From positions 43,830,965-43,894,964 of the forward strand of contig CP092874.1 in NCBI GenBank assembly GCA_030710605.1: a stretch of 64,000 nucleotides of DNA, given 5' to 3'. Below, one piece after another: positions 11,611 through 23,576 of the stretch. The notes under the pieces are model-generated. The model was not told where the DNA came from. It made no database searches and was given only the letters and a program-made list of their open reading frames with translations. The first letter of the stretch is position 1; each line of letters begins with the position of its first letter. The translations under genes and the position numbers were made by a program. Origin of the DNA: Cordylochernes scorpioides. Taxonomy: Eukaryota > Arthropoda > Arachnida > Pseudoscorpiones > Chernetidae.

Positions 11611-12481
11611 TTCTGCATATGGCCTTTCTGCCATCCTTAAATCGGTACCTTGTTTTACATAGAGCAGCTTCACTTCTTCGGTGTTCTTTGAATCCATTCC
11701 TTGTTCCACATCCAGCACTTTCTCTTTATCTGCTTCAACGGATTCTTTCTCAACTTCAGCCCTATTACTTTCATCAACTTCTACAACAGACTTCTTCTTG
11801 ACTTGAGCCTTTTCACCGTCTTCAGCACAGCGCTCTCTTACTACTTGAGCCTTATTACTTTCTTCAACAGCAATCTGCTTGGATGGCTCCTTTACCATTT
11901 GCTCGGATGATACCACCATCTCAGCATCTTCCTTAATAGAAGCTGGATCAACTCCTTTCATCAGGGTAACTCCGACAATACTTGGCTTCTCACTCATCCC
12001 GATTTCCAAACTGCTCCCATCGCAGATCCTCATATCCATTGTCAATTTGGGTAACTTAACCATCCCAGTTAGAGTCGGTCGACCGATTTCTCCTGGATAT
12101 TCCTTCTTCGTGGCAGTTGCAGTTTCCCTCTGCATTCCTTCCGCTACCACCAGACTTCTTTTCTTTAACAAATATTTCCACGCCACGGCCTTTTCCCGGT
12201 ATTCCTCTACCATCTTTAGATCTTTCTCTAGATCTTTAATGTCAATCAGCTTACCGATTTCTTCGTCTACCCGCCTCAGTTCTTCGTAGACATCCGAAAG
12301 CTGCCCCAGCAGTTCCTCGTGGTCACACTCCTTGTGCACGTCATATTCCTCTATTCTTTTCCCGTACTTGGATAAAGACGTGCGGAGTATGGTTCTCTTC
12401 TTCTTGAGTCTCTCTAGCGCTTCTTTTCTTTCCATCTTCTGATCCAAAAGGGTTCCAAATATAGGCACGGCTTTCTCCTCG

Positions 12482-12501
12482 CGTCCCGGCTGGGATGCCA
12501 A
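12482..12501 (-). promoter_or_regulatory. Probable primer-binding site of the BEL/Pao element
   Basis: On the element strand the sequence next to the 5' LTR reads TTTGGCATCCCAGCCGGGAC. TGG starts two bases after the LTR, as expected for pairing with a tRNA CCA end. I did not identify the tRNA. Confidence 0.55.
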
Positions 12502-12854
12502 ATGTCGCGTTCAGCGGCGTAGCGCCCAGGCTCTATTTTGCCCAGACGCCCGAAGTCTCTTATTCTGGTCCCGGGGAGGAAAAAAACCGTGGAATCTCAA
12601 AGGTAGAGAAGAGCGATTCCCAAGAAGTCAAATCTACGGAAGTGTCTAAGGCAGGTATCAACCAAGGCGTAGACCTCTCTAGGGCGGGCCGTGAAACCAC
12701 ACGACTCTAACCAGTCAACAAGTTTATTTTTTGTCACGAATATATATACATATAAATATTTACATATGACAAATATGTTTCTTATAATGGATTAAATTTA
12801 CATATATTTAGAAAAATATAAATCTATAAGAAAATTAACATTCTATTCCCAACA
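12502..12854 (-). repeat. BEL/Pao 5' LTR
   Basis: A 353-bp LTR, the promoter-bearing end on the minus strand. It matches the 8784-9137 copy except for a few substitutions and a short indel. Confidence 0.92.
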
Positions 12855-12859
12855 AATTC
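12855..12859. repeat. BEL/Pao target-site duplication, right
   Basis: AATTC immediately outside the right LTR, the partner of 8779-8783. Confidence 0.85.
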
Positions 12860-15267
12860 ATTCAATTTGATATCCAGTTACTGTGGGAGGGAACTGGAAA
12901 ACAAATATAAATGAATTTGAAGCATAATAAATGTTTTATTATTCGATTAATTTATAATTTTAATAAAAAATGTAACTTATATCAATGGAAACAAAATTTT
13001 AATACATATTTCACAATCTTTAAAACTTCTAATGATTATTTTCTGACAGCTTTTCTAACTTGAAACAACTTTAAAAATAAGATTTCCTAGAAGAGGGAAG
13101 GTTACTTTTAGAACAAAGTGGCGGGCCCCATACAAACACATGTTACTTGTCCACACATGTGCACTGTCTCAAGGGAGCAACAGACGCCACTTTGAATAAG
13201 TAAGTAAACAACCTCATTCTATGTTATCTAATATTAATTTAATTATACAGTTTAATGGTCGAAGAGAAATCAATCCATAATGAAGTAAGGGTGAAATGGG
13301 ATGTGGTATTTCCATCTGAAGAGCCCTGATACCACAGATTTCTCTTTCCAATATATTTTCCAATCTCCTTTTGTGTAATGTCCTGGTCTACCATTAGGGT
13401 TCCAAAAAAATAATTTCTAATAGGCAAAGATTTAAAATATGTTTATCTATCCTTAACTAGGCAAAAACATTATTTCATATTATTCTTACTCTTAAAAAAA
13501 AATCAAAAATTATATAGAAAAAAAATTATATAAAAAATTACAAAAACTATTAATTAACTAAAAAATACTAACACCCTTTCAATGCTCTACCTGTTTGAAA
13601 TAAAAGTGTATGGTTCTTTCTTTATCTCTTTCCTCTCTTTTACTAAAAAATAAATATATAATCATTATAAATCTCTTCTTTATTCCTATTTATTTTTAGA
13701 GTATGTCTACATGACGGGTAAAAGCCGATGCTAAAAGACGTTACGTTGTTAAATCTTCTTTTCTTGTTAAATTTTCTTTTTATTTTTCAAAAAAAAATTT
13801 TTTCCCCATTTAAAATAAAAACATATTATTCTAACATATAATTACTTTTATTACATTTTTCTCTCCTAAATATTGCACAGTTGATTAAGATTATATTGAT
13901 AAAGAGGGAGCAATCTCTCGTAATATTTTGAGAAAAAAATTATTTTATTTTTTTCTTTACAGATCCAGGTACGCCTTTTTATATAATCTTAATTAATGGA
14001 TCGCCTTTTGACTCAAATATATATGTAATATTGTTTCAAATGTGCCGACGTATGGATGAACTGGCAGTTGTGTACATGAGGCGAGTGTTGATGTTCTTCC
14101 CACACGCGGACAACAAGAAGCAGAGGCAGGGCTAGATGTTAACAACGAGAGTGATCGGGGACAGCCCACGGGACAGAAGTTGAGGCCTCGATACAAACTT
14201 AGATGCCTATCACCGAGACATGGAGAGAGAGACCGAGAGAGACAGAAGCGTTCTGCCGATGGACACACTGTTGAACATACTGCCGTTGACCCCCTGCTAA
14301 AATCTGTCCTGTTGGGTCGTCCATAAAAAGCCCTGGAGGGGGGGGGGGGCATCTGGGCGTCGGCTATTTCCACCTCTGCCCCCAGCTGCCACCATCTGAC
14401 CGCTCTGGCTTTTCATTTTGATGTCACCATTTTTAGTTTGAATAAAAATAGGGGTGTACAGGTTAAATATAACCTGTTATATATTAATAAATAAAGATAT
14501 AGAATATATACAAAATATGGGGGTGGTAGCAAATAGGAACAGTGTACATTTTAATAGAAGGGTATGATCTTGTAAAGTATCGGCTCTAACTAATTGGAAG
14601 ATATATGAAATATACCAAAAGTGTATATATTATCTATAGTTGTGTGGCATTGTAACCAGGCACTTTGCCCTTTGTTTAAATTGAGCGAATTTCCCAAAGT
14701 GAGCGCGGCTAATAACGGCGATGAGTGCCAAAGGCGTTTTTTATTTCGTGTTTTTTACGGCTTCTTAACCTTTTGATATCAGTTAGTTTGTTGGTTTAGT
14801 TTATACTACTTACCTTTTTGGAAGGATTTTTAGGACACAATGTTTTTTTATTACTAACCCATTTTATTTCTATAAGAATTACGGTTTGTCGGGACACTTA
14901 ATAGGGAGGTTAGTTATTATCGTTGGGTTAGGGATTATTATAGGGAGGTTAGGTGTGTTTTTGTTTCTTTCTTTTTTCTTTTTTTTTTGCATTGTCATTT
15001 TATAATCAAAATCATTTTTTAATTGACGTTTTTTTATCTAAATTATATCAATTATTGACTTTTTTTTCAAAATTATATTTTTAGAATTGGCTTTTTATCT
15101 TAATTTATCTCCCTCATTAGCCAACCTCATTTCCTTTCTGATGGCCACTATACCTCCCTGAAGCTGATACCAGGCGTTTGCTCCCAAGCTCATGATGCGC
15201 TCGCTGACCACCATGATCTCAAGTTGGAATTCACTATTTTTCTCTTAGCTCGATCTTATTGAGCCCT
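12860..15267. other. No gene seen; AT-rich DNA with a hairpin and poly-G
   Basis: No supported coding sequence. There is a 10-bp perfect inverted repeat CAAAGTGGCG/CGCCACTTTG at 13114-13123 and 13185-13194, perhaps a small MITE. There is a more GC-rich patch at 14040-14400 ending in a poly-G run near 14339. T-rich tracts lie at 14970-15080. Confidence 0.5.
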
Positions 15268-16354
15268 ACTAAACATTGATTTAGCCTGTTCCCTGATATT
15301 TGGCCAACCCAATCTATATATATATATATATATATATAATTGAATTTCTGTCTGTTTGTCTGTCTGTCTGTATTCTATAGATTCAAAAACCATACATCCA
15401 ATCGCTATGAAATTTTGGGATATTATTAGGTATATCCCCGGGAAGGTTTTTGAAAAATAATTTCTTGAATATCTTGAATATCCTTATAGTTATTTTCAGA
15501 TTTGTAGATTTAACTCGAAAGCAGCGCCCCCATTGAGACGATGATAACAAGTTTTTAATCTATAAGTTTTATTATCACTATGTTTATTATCTTAAAGATT
15601 ATTTATCAAAAGTAAGATTTTCTACCTATTAATTGCGCACAAGTCAAAGTTAGTTTTATCATTTATCTACAACATATATATTGGGAGAATAGATAAAATG
15701 ATGATTTTGTAATGTAGAAAATTAGGAAAGACAAAATTCAGGATGACACGGCAATTTATTTGAGACAAGAATAATGATAATTAATATTGATTTTATTCAA
15801 CTTATCGAGTATTTTTCAAGGGACCGGGAAATATTGTTCACTTTATCGAGAGATTCAAATTTAAGAGTTTCAAATTATCGAAATTTTTTTTAAAATAAGT
15901 TTATAGAGAATTGTTTTAACAAATGTTCGTTAGACAAACCTTTACTCGGGTAAAACCCGTGCGAAGCCGGGTACATCCGCTAGTTTCTTTATAAATCAAG
16001 AAAAGCCATCCACGAACGCGTTTCGCGCTGTTAGCGCTCGTCATTGTGCATTAAGCTGTATCACTGCGACCAAAAATATTTTTGGTCCCAGTGGCTTTTT
16101 GAGAAACCGATAAATGGGTGTTTAAGGCCAAATTTGCGTGAATACGCTTAACACATGAAAAACGATAGAAAAAAAAACATTTCTTGGTTTTTCAAGAAGC
16201 CTCTGGGACCAAAAATATTTTTGGTCGCAGTGGTACAGCCTACTCCACGCTGACCAGCGCCAACAGCGCGAAATGTGTTCGTGGATGGCTTTTCTTGATT
16301 TATCAAGAAATTGGGTTGGCCAAATATCAGGAAACAGGCTAAATCAATGTTTAG
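15268..16354. mobile_element. Foldback (long inverted repeat) element interrupted by a Helitron
   Basis: The left arm starts ACTAAACATTGATTTAGCC at 15268, and the right arm ends with its reverse complement at about 16355. Without the inserted Helitron the element is about 415 bp, and each arm is about 175 bp. The arms share long stretches, including CGACCAAAAATATTTTTGG. The centre at about 16125-16180 is the loop. No coding capacity. A TA target duplication is possible but not certain. Confidence 0.75.
15313..15983 (+). mobile_element. Non-autonomous Helitron (671 bp)
   Basis: It begins TCTATATATATATA after an A and ends CTAG before a T, the Helitron A/T insertion rule. A hairpin ACCCG...CGGGT (about 15955-15972) sits 10 bases before the CTAG end. 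There is no Rep/helicase coding sequence. It lies inside the left arm of the foldback element, so it came later. Confidence 0.85.
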
Positions 16355-16636
16355 TTGATTTCTATTCCACCAGATGGCGCTCTGCCTTCTGAAAAGCACA
16401 TGTGCTCCTGTCAGGTTATACCTTTTTTATTTTTAATATCAACACCTGACTTATTATTATTATTTTTTAATTATATTTTCATATCATTCAGTGTATTTAT
16501 TTATATAAAAGCGTATTAAAAAGATCAATTTCCTCCCAGAAAAATTTCTATCTATATAAATGCTCAAGTGAGCGCGGTCAGGATATGCTTTTTTAAATTT
16601 TAATATGTATATATTAACACAAAGCAATTATATATA

Positions 16637-17338
16637 TGTGGTAACTGAGGGTCTCTCGCTGTCGTGTGGGGAAAACCTGTGGTAACTGAGAGGGACAGTC
16701 AGGGCGTGGAAAGTTTTCCAGTACCTCTCTGCACCTTGGAAGACCTTTAACAGTTCTCACAGAGTACAGGCAGTCGTGGGCAAGGCAAAGTGGAAAGCTT
16801 GGGAATGTCCATAACAAAATTCGAAGAGATACAGTTTTATTAGGAAAGTTCCGTGAACAGATATAAGTCGGGCTAAGCAGCAAAAGATAGAGATAGAAGA
16901 GTTCTTACTGTTCTACATGACCGATGAGGTGAACCTTGGACACACCTGACGAGTGCTCCCGCTGATGGTGAAGTGACTATATTTTCGGCTAGGTCGGAGG
17001 TCTTATATATCTTTGCCGAGAGAGGAAGTATTGAATTTCAGCGGATGCAACAAGAGCGTGGATCGGAAGCGAAATTGTATACTCTGGCAACGTCCTGTGA
17101 TCTTGCTATCTTTATGCCTCGTTGGACTTCTACATCTCGATCTCTGCTTTAGCTCAACTCTTAATCTATTACAGAGTTTTATTTATTTATCCTCAGTTTG
17201 TACAAAGTACATTACATATGATGATGTAATTACACATGTCAATAATGCGTATAATCATTTACAGATGTGTTTCTATTATACAAAATGAAAATCTTGTTAT
17301 AAGTATTATACAATAAGGGATTGTTGGTTTAAATTACA
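16637..17338 (+). repeat. LTR-like interspersed repeat, copy 1
   Basis: It starts TGTGGTAACTGAGGGTCTCTCG and ends near ...AAATTACA. The 3' 380 bp (16960-17338) is closely repeated at 26255-26620. The TG...CA ends and lack of coding sequence suggest a solo LTR. No matching target duplication was found. It could also be one LTR of an element whose other LTR is the 26.2-kb copy. Confidence 0.5.
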
Positions 17339-17507
17339 ATAGATGGGCCCTGTGAGTGAAAGGGTTTATCCAAGTTTAAACGGGTAAAGTCTCTCTAACA
17401 CAGGTAAGTAATTAAAATTTATTTTAATCAATTTAAACTGTAAATAGGGCTATAACAAGATGTCTTGTTTGGATATATCTGAAAATAGTAAAAATAAAAC
17501 GTCCAAC

Positions 17508-18392
17508 GTGTGATCAATAATATCCAGGAATGAGACTGGATCACGTAAAATATTCAAAATAATGAAATAATTTCATAAGGTCCTTATAGATAAACATTTA
17601 TCAACACTTAGAAATAAAAATTGATCACATAGACGCACGCGCTCACGTTTTATCGAATTTATAAGCTCGAGTATATCAGAACATTTTCGAATTTCAGTAT
17701 GGACTGTATTGAAAAACAGCGAGTCTGCATAGGGTTTTGCTTTAAATTAGGGAAACGGCTTCCGAATCATTTAAAATCTTGAAGCAGGCTTTTAAAGAAG
17801 ATGCCCTATCACAATCGAGGACAATTGAATGGTTTGCACGATTAAAAGCTGGTCGAATAAGCAAGAGAAAGCAAGGATGTTCAAATCGAAAAGCTTAAGT
17901 GTCTTCTTATCACTTTATTTTATGTAAAGGGATTGGTACACTATGAATTCGTGCCCGATTGTCAGACCATTAATCAACATTATTGATGCATTGCGACGTT
18001 TAAGAGAGCCTGTGCGTCAGAAAAGACCCGAAAAATGGCATAAGAAAAATTGGCTCTTGCATCATGACAACGCACGGTCACATACAGCCGTCACTGTACC
18101 ACTCTATTTGGCTAAACATGGAATTGCTTTACTACCCCAGCCACCCTATTTTCCTTACTTGCTCCCAACGACTTTTTCCTTTACCCTAAAATTAAAAGAG
18201 TCTTAAAAGGACCTCGATTTGACTCAATACCTGAAAGATGAGGATTTTCAGAGGTGTTTTGATATCTGGAGAAAAAGATGGAACAAGTGTATAGATAGTG
18301 ACTGTCATTATTTTGAGAAATTTTAAATTAAACTTTATTTTACTTTTGTATTTCTTTGAATATTTAGCATTCCTGGAAATTATTGATCACAC
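17508..18392 (+). mobile_element. Mariner element with central deletion (885 bp)
   Basis: Terminal inverted repeats of 25 bp with one mismatch (GTGTGATCAATAATATCCAG at 17508; the partner ends at 18392). It encodes the two ends of a mariner transposase. The element is about 0.4 kb shorter than a typical intact mariner. A clean TA duplication is not visible at the ends. Confidence 0.85.
17697..18300 (+). pseudogene. Mariner transposase, N- and C-terminal remnants
   Basis: A helix-turn-helix N-terminus is readable at 17707-17900 (EKQRVCIGFCFKLGK, IEWFARLKAGR). A deletion removes the middle with the first catalytic aspartate. The C-terminal part at 17943-18206 contains RRLREPVRQKRPEKWHKKN and LLHHDNARSHTA, the second catalytic Asp. 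In a shifted frame it then reads NDFFLYPKIKR, which holds the third; the spacing fits DD34D. Frameshifts lie near 17980 and 18165. It is not functional. Confidence 0.85.
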
Positions 18393-18421
18393 TATGTATG
18401 TTTAATCAAAAATTTATAATT

Positions 18422-18798
18422 TCTATATATATATATAAATCAATGTTTTTATGTTTGTTTGTCTGTATGTTTGTTTGTTTGTATGTCCGGTATACAAATT
18501 CGCAGTAGTTCACTAATTCAAACCAAAATTTCCATACATAGGTAAAAAAAATACGGGGAAGTCGATAGGCTATTTTGAAAAATATATAAATCAAATATTA
18601 AAACTATATATTCAAATTATTCTACTTAGCTCACGAACAGCGCCCTCTATCAAAGATTGGATTAAATTATGCTGATGCAAACAAATAGATAATGCTAATA
18701 ACAAACAATTATTAAAAAAAATCTTATCTAAATATATATCACTCGGGTAGATATGCACATGGGTAAATCCCGGGGCGAAGCCCGGGTCACCCGTCTAG
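18422..18798 (+). mobile_element. Short Helitron (377 bp)
   Basis: It starts TCTATATATATATA and ends CTAG before T. A GC stem, CCCGG...CCGGG, around the GCGAAG loop (18770-18786) lies just upstream of CTAG. The end structure is shared with 15313-15983. The base before the 5' end is T rather than the usual A. Confidence 0.75.
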
Positions 18799-19740
18799 TT
18801 GATTATTTGAAAAAAAAAATTGATAAAACTTTTGTTTGTTTAAAAAAACAATAATGATTAGAATGAAATGATGATAAATAAAAATAGACATTCTAAGAGA
18901 TTATTAGTGGGCATTGGAAAGGGTTATGGGTTAAAGAATATGCAATTGTTAGGAGTGCACATGTAAACCAAATACTTAGATCCAGGTGCAAAGCGAGGAT
19001 ATAGACTTGAGCGTCTTTCTAGGCAATGTTTCACTTGCGATCCTATATAAGGGTTACAGTGCGTTGTCACAATTTTAGGGTTACTGGTTTGAAGGTTGTT
19101 GAAAAAAAAAAGTGTATTATTAATATGGTTGAAAGGAGTGATGTTAGCCATGCGATAAGTAGAATTGTAGCGACAGTAGGTGATCTGACTTGACATGAAT
19201 TAAAAAATTTGATTGTGGTCCGCTAGAGCTGGGAAAAAAGTTGAAAGTTGAAAATGTGAACGCTTTGTGAATGCGTTGGTGATTTTGCTCTGCGGATGAT
19301 TAAAATAAACTTTTGAAACGATTTAAGGCCAGAAGTTGGGATTTTCAAATCTGGGGAACTGTGTCCAAAGAGTTTGTTGGACTTGTATAAACCGAAAATT
19401 GAGAAGCGCAAATTATTGGTTTGATTGGTTACTAAAATGTTGTGTATTGTGATCTCAATTTAACATGTAAAATGTTTGATATGTAAAGTGTGTGATGTGA
19501 TTAAATAATTTGTGAGATTTGTGAAGTAAATCTAAATGTTTGGTGTGAAACACGTGTTACAAAATGGCAATGATTCAGCTAGCGGCCAAGATGATAGCTT
19601 TGTGAGGGGAGAGAGGGCATTGTCCAAAGATAGTAGCAACTAGGGGGAGTGACGTCAAAAAAGGACGTTCACTTCCTGTCTTTCTCGGATATCGTCGGGG
19701 TTCTATTTCTGGGATGGTCACTCGTGCGGGGTGTTTGTTA
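18799..19740. other. No gene seen
   Basis: AT/GT-rich sequence without supported ORFs. It is the left half of the locus into which LINE-B inserted; the right half resumes at 24345. Confidence 0.5.
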
Positions 19741-19754
19741 GATTTGTCATTTAC
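19741..19754. repeat. LINE-B target-site duplication, left
   Basis: GATTTGTCATTTAC, identical to 24331-24344. Confidence 0.92.
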
Positions 19755-19867
19755 AACAACAACAAAAACCTTTATTAAGACACTATTGTCTTACAAGGGG
19801 ATTCCCCTGGAGGTTATATATGTACATGAGTGAGGAGGAAAAGCAATCCAGAGGAGAGGGGGAGCAA

Positions 19868-20410
19868 TCAGCCGTTGTCTGTGGAGTTGAGCACCTCTTC
19901 TCTCATTTTATCAATCGCCTTGAAAAATTTAAAATATTTATAAACAAATGCTTTATCCAGCAGGAGAGCATTAAAGATTTTATAAACATGTTGTTCATTG
20001 TAGTGAGCTAGCTCCGAAATTTCGCGAATTTCCTGTCTCTTTTCATGTAGGAATGGGCAATGGAATAGATAGTGGACCAAATTGTCTTGGATGCCAACAT
20101 TGCAGAAGTAGCAATTTAAAGGGTCGCTGTTCCAAAATCCCGTGATATCCTCGCGGAAAAGTAGCCATAGAATCCTTTGACGGGCTATAAATAGTTTAAT
20201 TTTCAAAGGGAGGTTTGATAGTAAGTAGTCCTCCGTCATAAAGGAGCTACTTATAAATTGGTAGTGAATAAAATGAGTTGAGCATTGTATCTTAGCTCGG
20301 TCAAATTGGAGTAGCTGGTCCACTGTGGTTTGAATAATTCTAGGGATTTCTCCTCGCACAACCATATAATCTTCACAGTTCTTAAGAAAAGAGAAAACCC
20401 CTAGAGTCAA
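19868..20410 (-). pseudogene. LINE-B ORF2 C-terminal domain
   Basis: It continues the RT protein after a frame change near 20400. The zinc-like motif CYFCNVGIQDNLVHYLFHC (C-x2-C...H...C) is typical for LINE ORF2 C-termini and probably binds nucleic acid. It ends near 19868, about 110 bases before the 3' tail. Confidence 0.8.
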
Positions 20411-22067
20411 TGATGCTATTCAAGTTATGAATAAAGTTGTTTCCCGCTTTTCCCACAGTTGAAACTTTCCAGAGCTGGGACAAGCAAACATAGGGTAATC
20501 TTGTCCTGTCCATTTTTAAAATCCGTATCCAGAACTTTAGAATCAATTTCGTAATGTTTAATTCAAGGGACATCCTTCCGGTTTCTGTTCGCAAGATGTA
20601 GCCCGGAGTATATTTGGGTAGGTCAAGAAATCGCCGTAGGAAAATATCCTGGATCTGGTTTACGACTACTATCTGATTTGTCGCCCACATGGGGGCCGAG
20701 TATAACAACGTGGATAAAACTATGGAGTCAAGTAATTTCATCACTGCTCCGAACGATTTGGTTCTTGACTTAGATAGTATTCTCCATACTGCGTTTGTAG
20801 CAACCAATGCTTTGCTTTTAAAGTGCTGCGCCACGTAAGCAGTTGTATTCTTGGTAGTTAAGGGGTAGCCAAGATATGTATATTTTGAAGATACTGTCAA
20901 GGGTTGTTGGCCCCAAAACCAAACGTCAGATCTGGCCAAGCGGCCTCCATTTCGAAACACTACGATTTTAGACTTAGATTGGTTCAGAGTTAAACCATTT
21001 TCCTCGAAATATATTTTTATTAGATTAATCTTTATTTGAAGATTTATCTTGGATTCACCAAAGAGGACTATATAATCCGCGAACAGGAGGAGGTGTATAG
21101 TTCCATGGCCCGGTAAGTATATACCTGGCAGGTCAGAATCATCCAGTGTAGCAACCAGATCGTTAATGAAAATAATAAATAAATACGGTAAAAGAGGTTC
21201 ACCCTGAAGAACACCTGATTGTATTTTGATGAATTCTGTAAAAGAGCCATTCCATCTGACCGCTGCCATCATTTGAGCATAGTAGTTCTGTATGATTTTG
21301 ATGAATCGCCCACTTAAACCAACAAGCGCAAGCTTTCTCCATAATAGTAAATGTGGAACTGAATCAAACGCTTTTTTAAGATCCACAAAAAATGCATAAA
21401 GTTTCCTTCTTTTGCGGTTTAATGTCATTTGGATTAGTGATGTAAGCGTGAAGATATGGTCTTGGCACGAGTAACCCCTTCTGAATCCTGCTTGGTTTTC
21501 CGCTATGAGTTTTCTATTCTCAATCCAATTACTTAGTCTATTTTTTAATATGGATGTAAAGAGTTTTGACAAGTTGCTTATAAGCGCAATGCCCCTATAA
21601 TTTGATGGTGCATTCGGATCGTCATTTTTGAATATTGGTTGGATTATGGATTTTGACCACTGTGAAGGAACTTGGGATTTAGTTAATATTTTATTGAATA
21701 AGTTAGATAAAAGGATTAAACCATTCTCAGGTAGGGCTTTGATAGCTTCATTTGGTATACTATCGTAACCTGCTGCTTTATTGTTTTTCAAGCTAGCGAT
21801 TTCCCTCGCAATTTCCAAAGGTGAAATTTCGGCGTCCAGCTCGAAGTCAATAGGAATTAGTAGAGTAGGTATATCAGCAATAATTATTTGAGGAGGCGAC
21901 AGTAAACCCTGAAAAAAGGATTCCCACTCTGAGATGTCAATATTTCCTTTTGTGCTATTCCGTTTCTTAAAGGACGCAATTATTTTCCAAAATTCGGCAG
22001 AGTCCCTAACATTGCTAAGGGCAGCTTGAACAGAATCAGAATATTTATTCTTTTTGTATTTGAGCAA
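20382..22067 (-). pseudogene. LINE-B reverse transcriptase
   Basis: A 561-residue RT frame. It contains NNKAAGYDSIPNEAIK, the fingers NYRGIALISNLSKLF, AGFRRGYSCQDHIF, motif A FFVDLKKAFDSV (Asp present), and the LPYLFIIFINDL segment. The catalytic box reads LLLFADYIVLFG (coding near 21065-21082); the second of the paired aspartates is Tyr, so the enzyme is predicted dead. The thumb follows. This frame is otherwise long and uninterrupted, which suggests the Tyr change is recent. Confidence 0.9.
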
Positions 22068-22356
22068 TGATAAGTATTTGCGTTAACTCGTAATAAACAA
22101 ATCTTTATAAATAGGAGTATTAAGAGTCAAATATAACTTAAGATTTTTTTTCATATATGTTTTTGCTGTATAACATTCTCCGTCAAACCATGGCTTAGAC
22201 CGCGAACTATCCGCTCTTCCCTTTGTTAGCATTCCTGCTCTCATCATTGATGTTTGAATCCTGCTAGTAAGAGTGTCAGCACATAGGTCTATTGAGGCGT
22301 CTTCCGGTAGTTGAAGAGCATTTAGGTCTTCGAGACAAAGTTCATATGTCGAAGCT

Positions 22357-23355
22357 TTATTTATTGACCAGGTAATTTTTTTTTACAGGAATATGCTCTA
22401 GAGGTAGGCTTTTCGCTTTTGTATTGTCTGATCCGTTTAGTTTTAGAAGAAGTGGCAAATGATCGGAGTAAGGCGAACTTTCTATACTTAGGTCAAGAAC
22501 AAGTTCCAGTAGTGCAGGAGAAACCATGAATAAGTCCAAAACTGAAGACCACTGATGTGAGATAAAAGTATAGCATCCGTTTTTATCACTAATAGATCTT
22601 CCGTTTAGTATAGTGAGGGAGTTATCATCAAGGAAATCGACAAGAGTCTCAGCCAGGGGGGACACGGTTGGATCTCTAGAGGTACGGTAGACGGAAAGCA
22701 TAGCTGGGATCTGGAACAAGTTGTGAAAAGCACCCAAGTAGCCTATGCGAATATTTAAATCACCGCCTAAAACTATTTCGAATCCTTGTTGCATTTTATT
22801 TTCAACATAGCAAAACAATTTTTTTAGATTTTCTAGCTGTAGTTCGCTTGGGGGTAAGTAAACAAAAATTGCACACACTAGGGGTGAGTCCGCTATTGAA
22901 GCCAGTTTAAATATAACCGAGATCCATTTAGGCTCAATTTCAAATTTGTATATTAAGCCTTGGATTTCTTTTCTAATTCCTACAAGGATTCCTCCAGAGC
23001 TTCTCCCTCGATTCGAAGGTTTAACAGCTGGTGATTGGTAAAACTCAAAATCTTCTACAGCTAGGTCAAGTAAATAGTGGCACCAGGTTTCAGTTACAGC
23101 AAAAATATCAAACAATTTCAAGTAATCGAAGAGAGAGAAGACCGAAGAAATTCTAAAAAATCCATTTATGTTCCAGTATATGATCCTTAAGGGATTACCT
23201 TTTGCTTTTACAGGTTTATTTGAAGGGTAATTTGAGTGGCGATGATTAGCTGAGCATGTATTTCGGGTTTTCCTATTTGGCGGCAAGATTGGATGATCTA
23301 TTGATAGTCTCTGCCCGTAGGTCAGTGAAAATGTATCGTTGGGTTGACTATTCAC
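22357..23355 (-). pseudogene. LINE-B AP-type endonuclease
   Basis: The N-terminal domain of ORF2, which nicks target DNA. The motifs run in order: IIYWNINGFF, AVTETWCHYLL, the SGGILVGIRK segment, LGGDLNIRIG, SSVLDLFMVS and SPYSDHLPLLLKL. The catalytic Glu, Asp, Asn and His positions are all present. The frame ends at 22357 by a shift; between here and the RT frame at 22067 the sequence reads on with stops. Confidence 0.88.
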
Positions 23356-23576
23356 AAGTGATTGTTTCCTATCTGCTTGCTACAATGAATGTCCATTGGC
23401 ATCTACAATTTGTCCATCACAGACCTTATATGCTATGCCATTAATTATTAATTTATTGTCCCTTAGCTTAGCTAGAGTACCTTTTTCGACGAGTTCTCTT
23501 CTTTTGACATTCAAAACGCGCCGTTGTTCTCTCATCTTCATGCTATAGTCCTTCGATAGTGATATCCTAGTTCCTC

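Larger units (their letters stand above)
10924..12501 (-). pseudogene. gag: BEL/Pao gag fused to an RT fragment
   Basis: One open frame runs inward from the 5' LTR. The open frame begins at a non-ATG codon in the primer site. The first good Met is near 12432 (MERKEALERLKKKR). The N-terminal third is a charged coiled-coil gag. Residues around 300-360 carry five 12-residue acidic repeats. The C-terminal 110 residues change character and read as the start of RT, with RNGFSFKRYMKRIHSLLRR and FGVVADLKRYFQMIAI (motif A aspartate in VADL) followed by a stop. Gag knuckles, protease and the RT catalytic box are absent. An internal deletion has therefore joined gag to RT in frame. The product might still act as a gag-like protein in trans; that is inference. 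Confidence 0.75.
8784..12854 (-). mobile_element. BEL/Pao LTR retrotransposon, internally deleted
   Basis: Two LTRs (8784-9137 and 12502-12854) flank a minus-strand gag-pol remnant. The direct repeat AATTC at 8779-8783 and 12855-12859 is a clean 5-bp target-site duplication. The LTRs differ at about six positions plus a small indel, so the insertion is fairly young. The interior is only about 3.4 kb, well short of a complete BEL/Pao element. RT is truncated after its first catalytic block, and most of the integrase zinc and core domains are missing. It cannot be autonomous. Confidence 0.92.

Noticed and set aside
13993-14373. A 126-codon minus-strand frame in a GC-richer patch
   Set aside because: Low-complexity Ser/Arg/Pro composition, no domain, and it ends in a poly-G tract; not supported as a gene.
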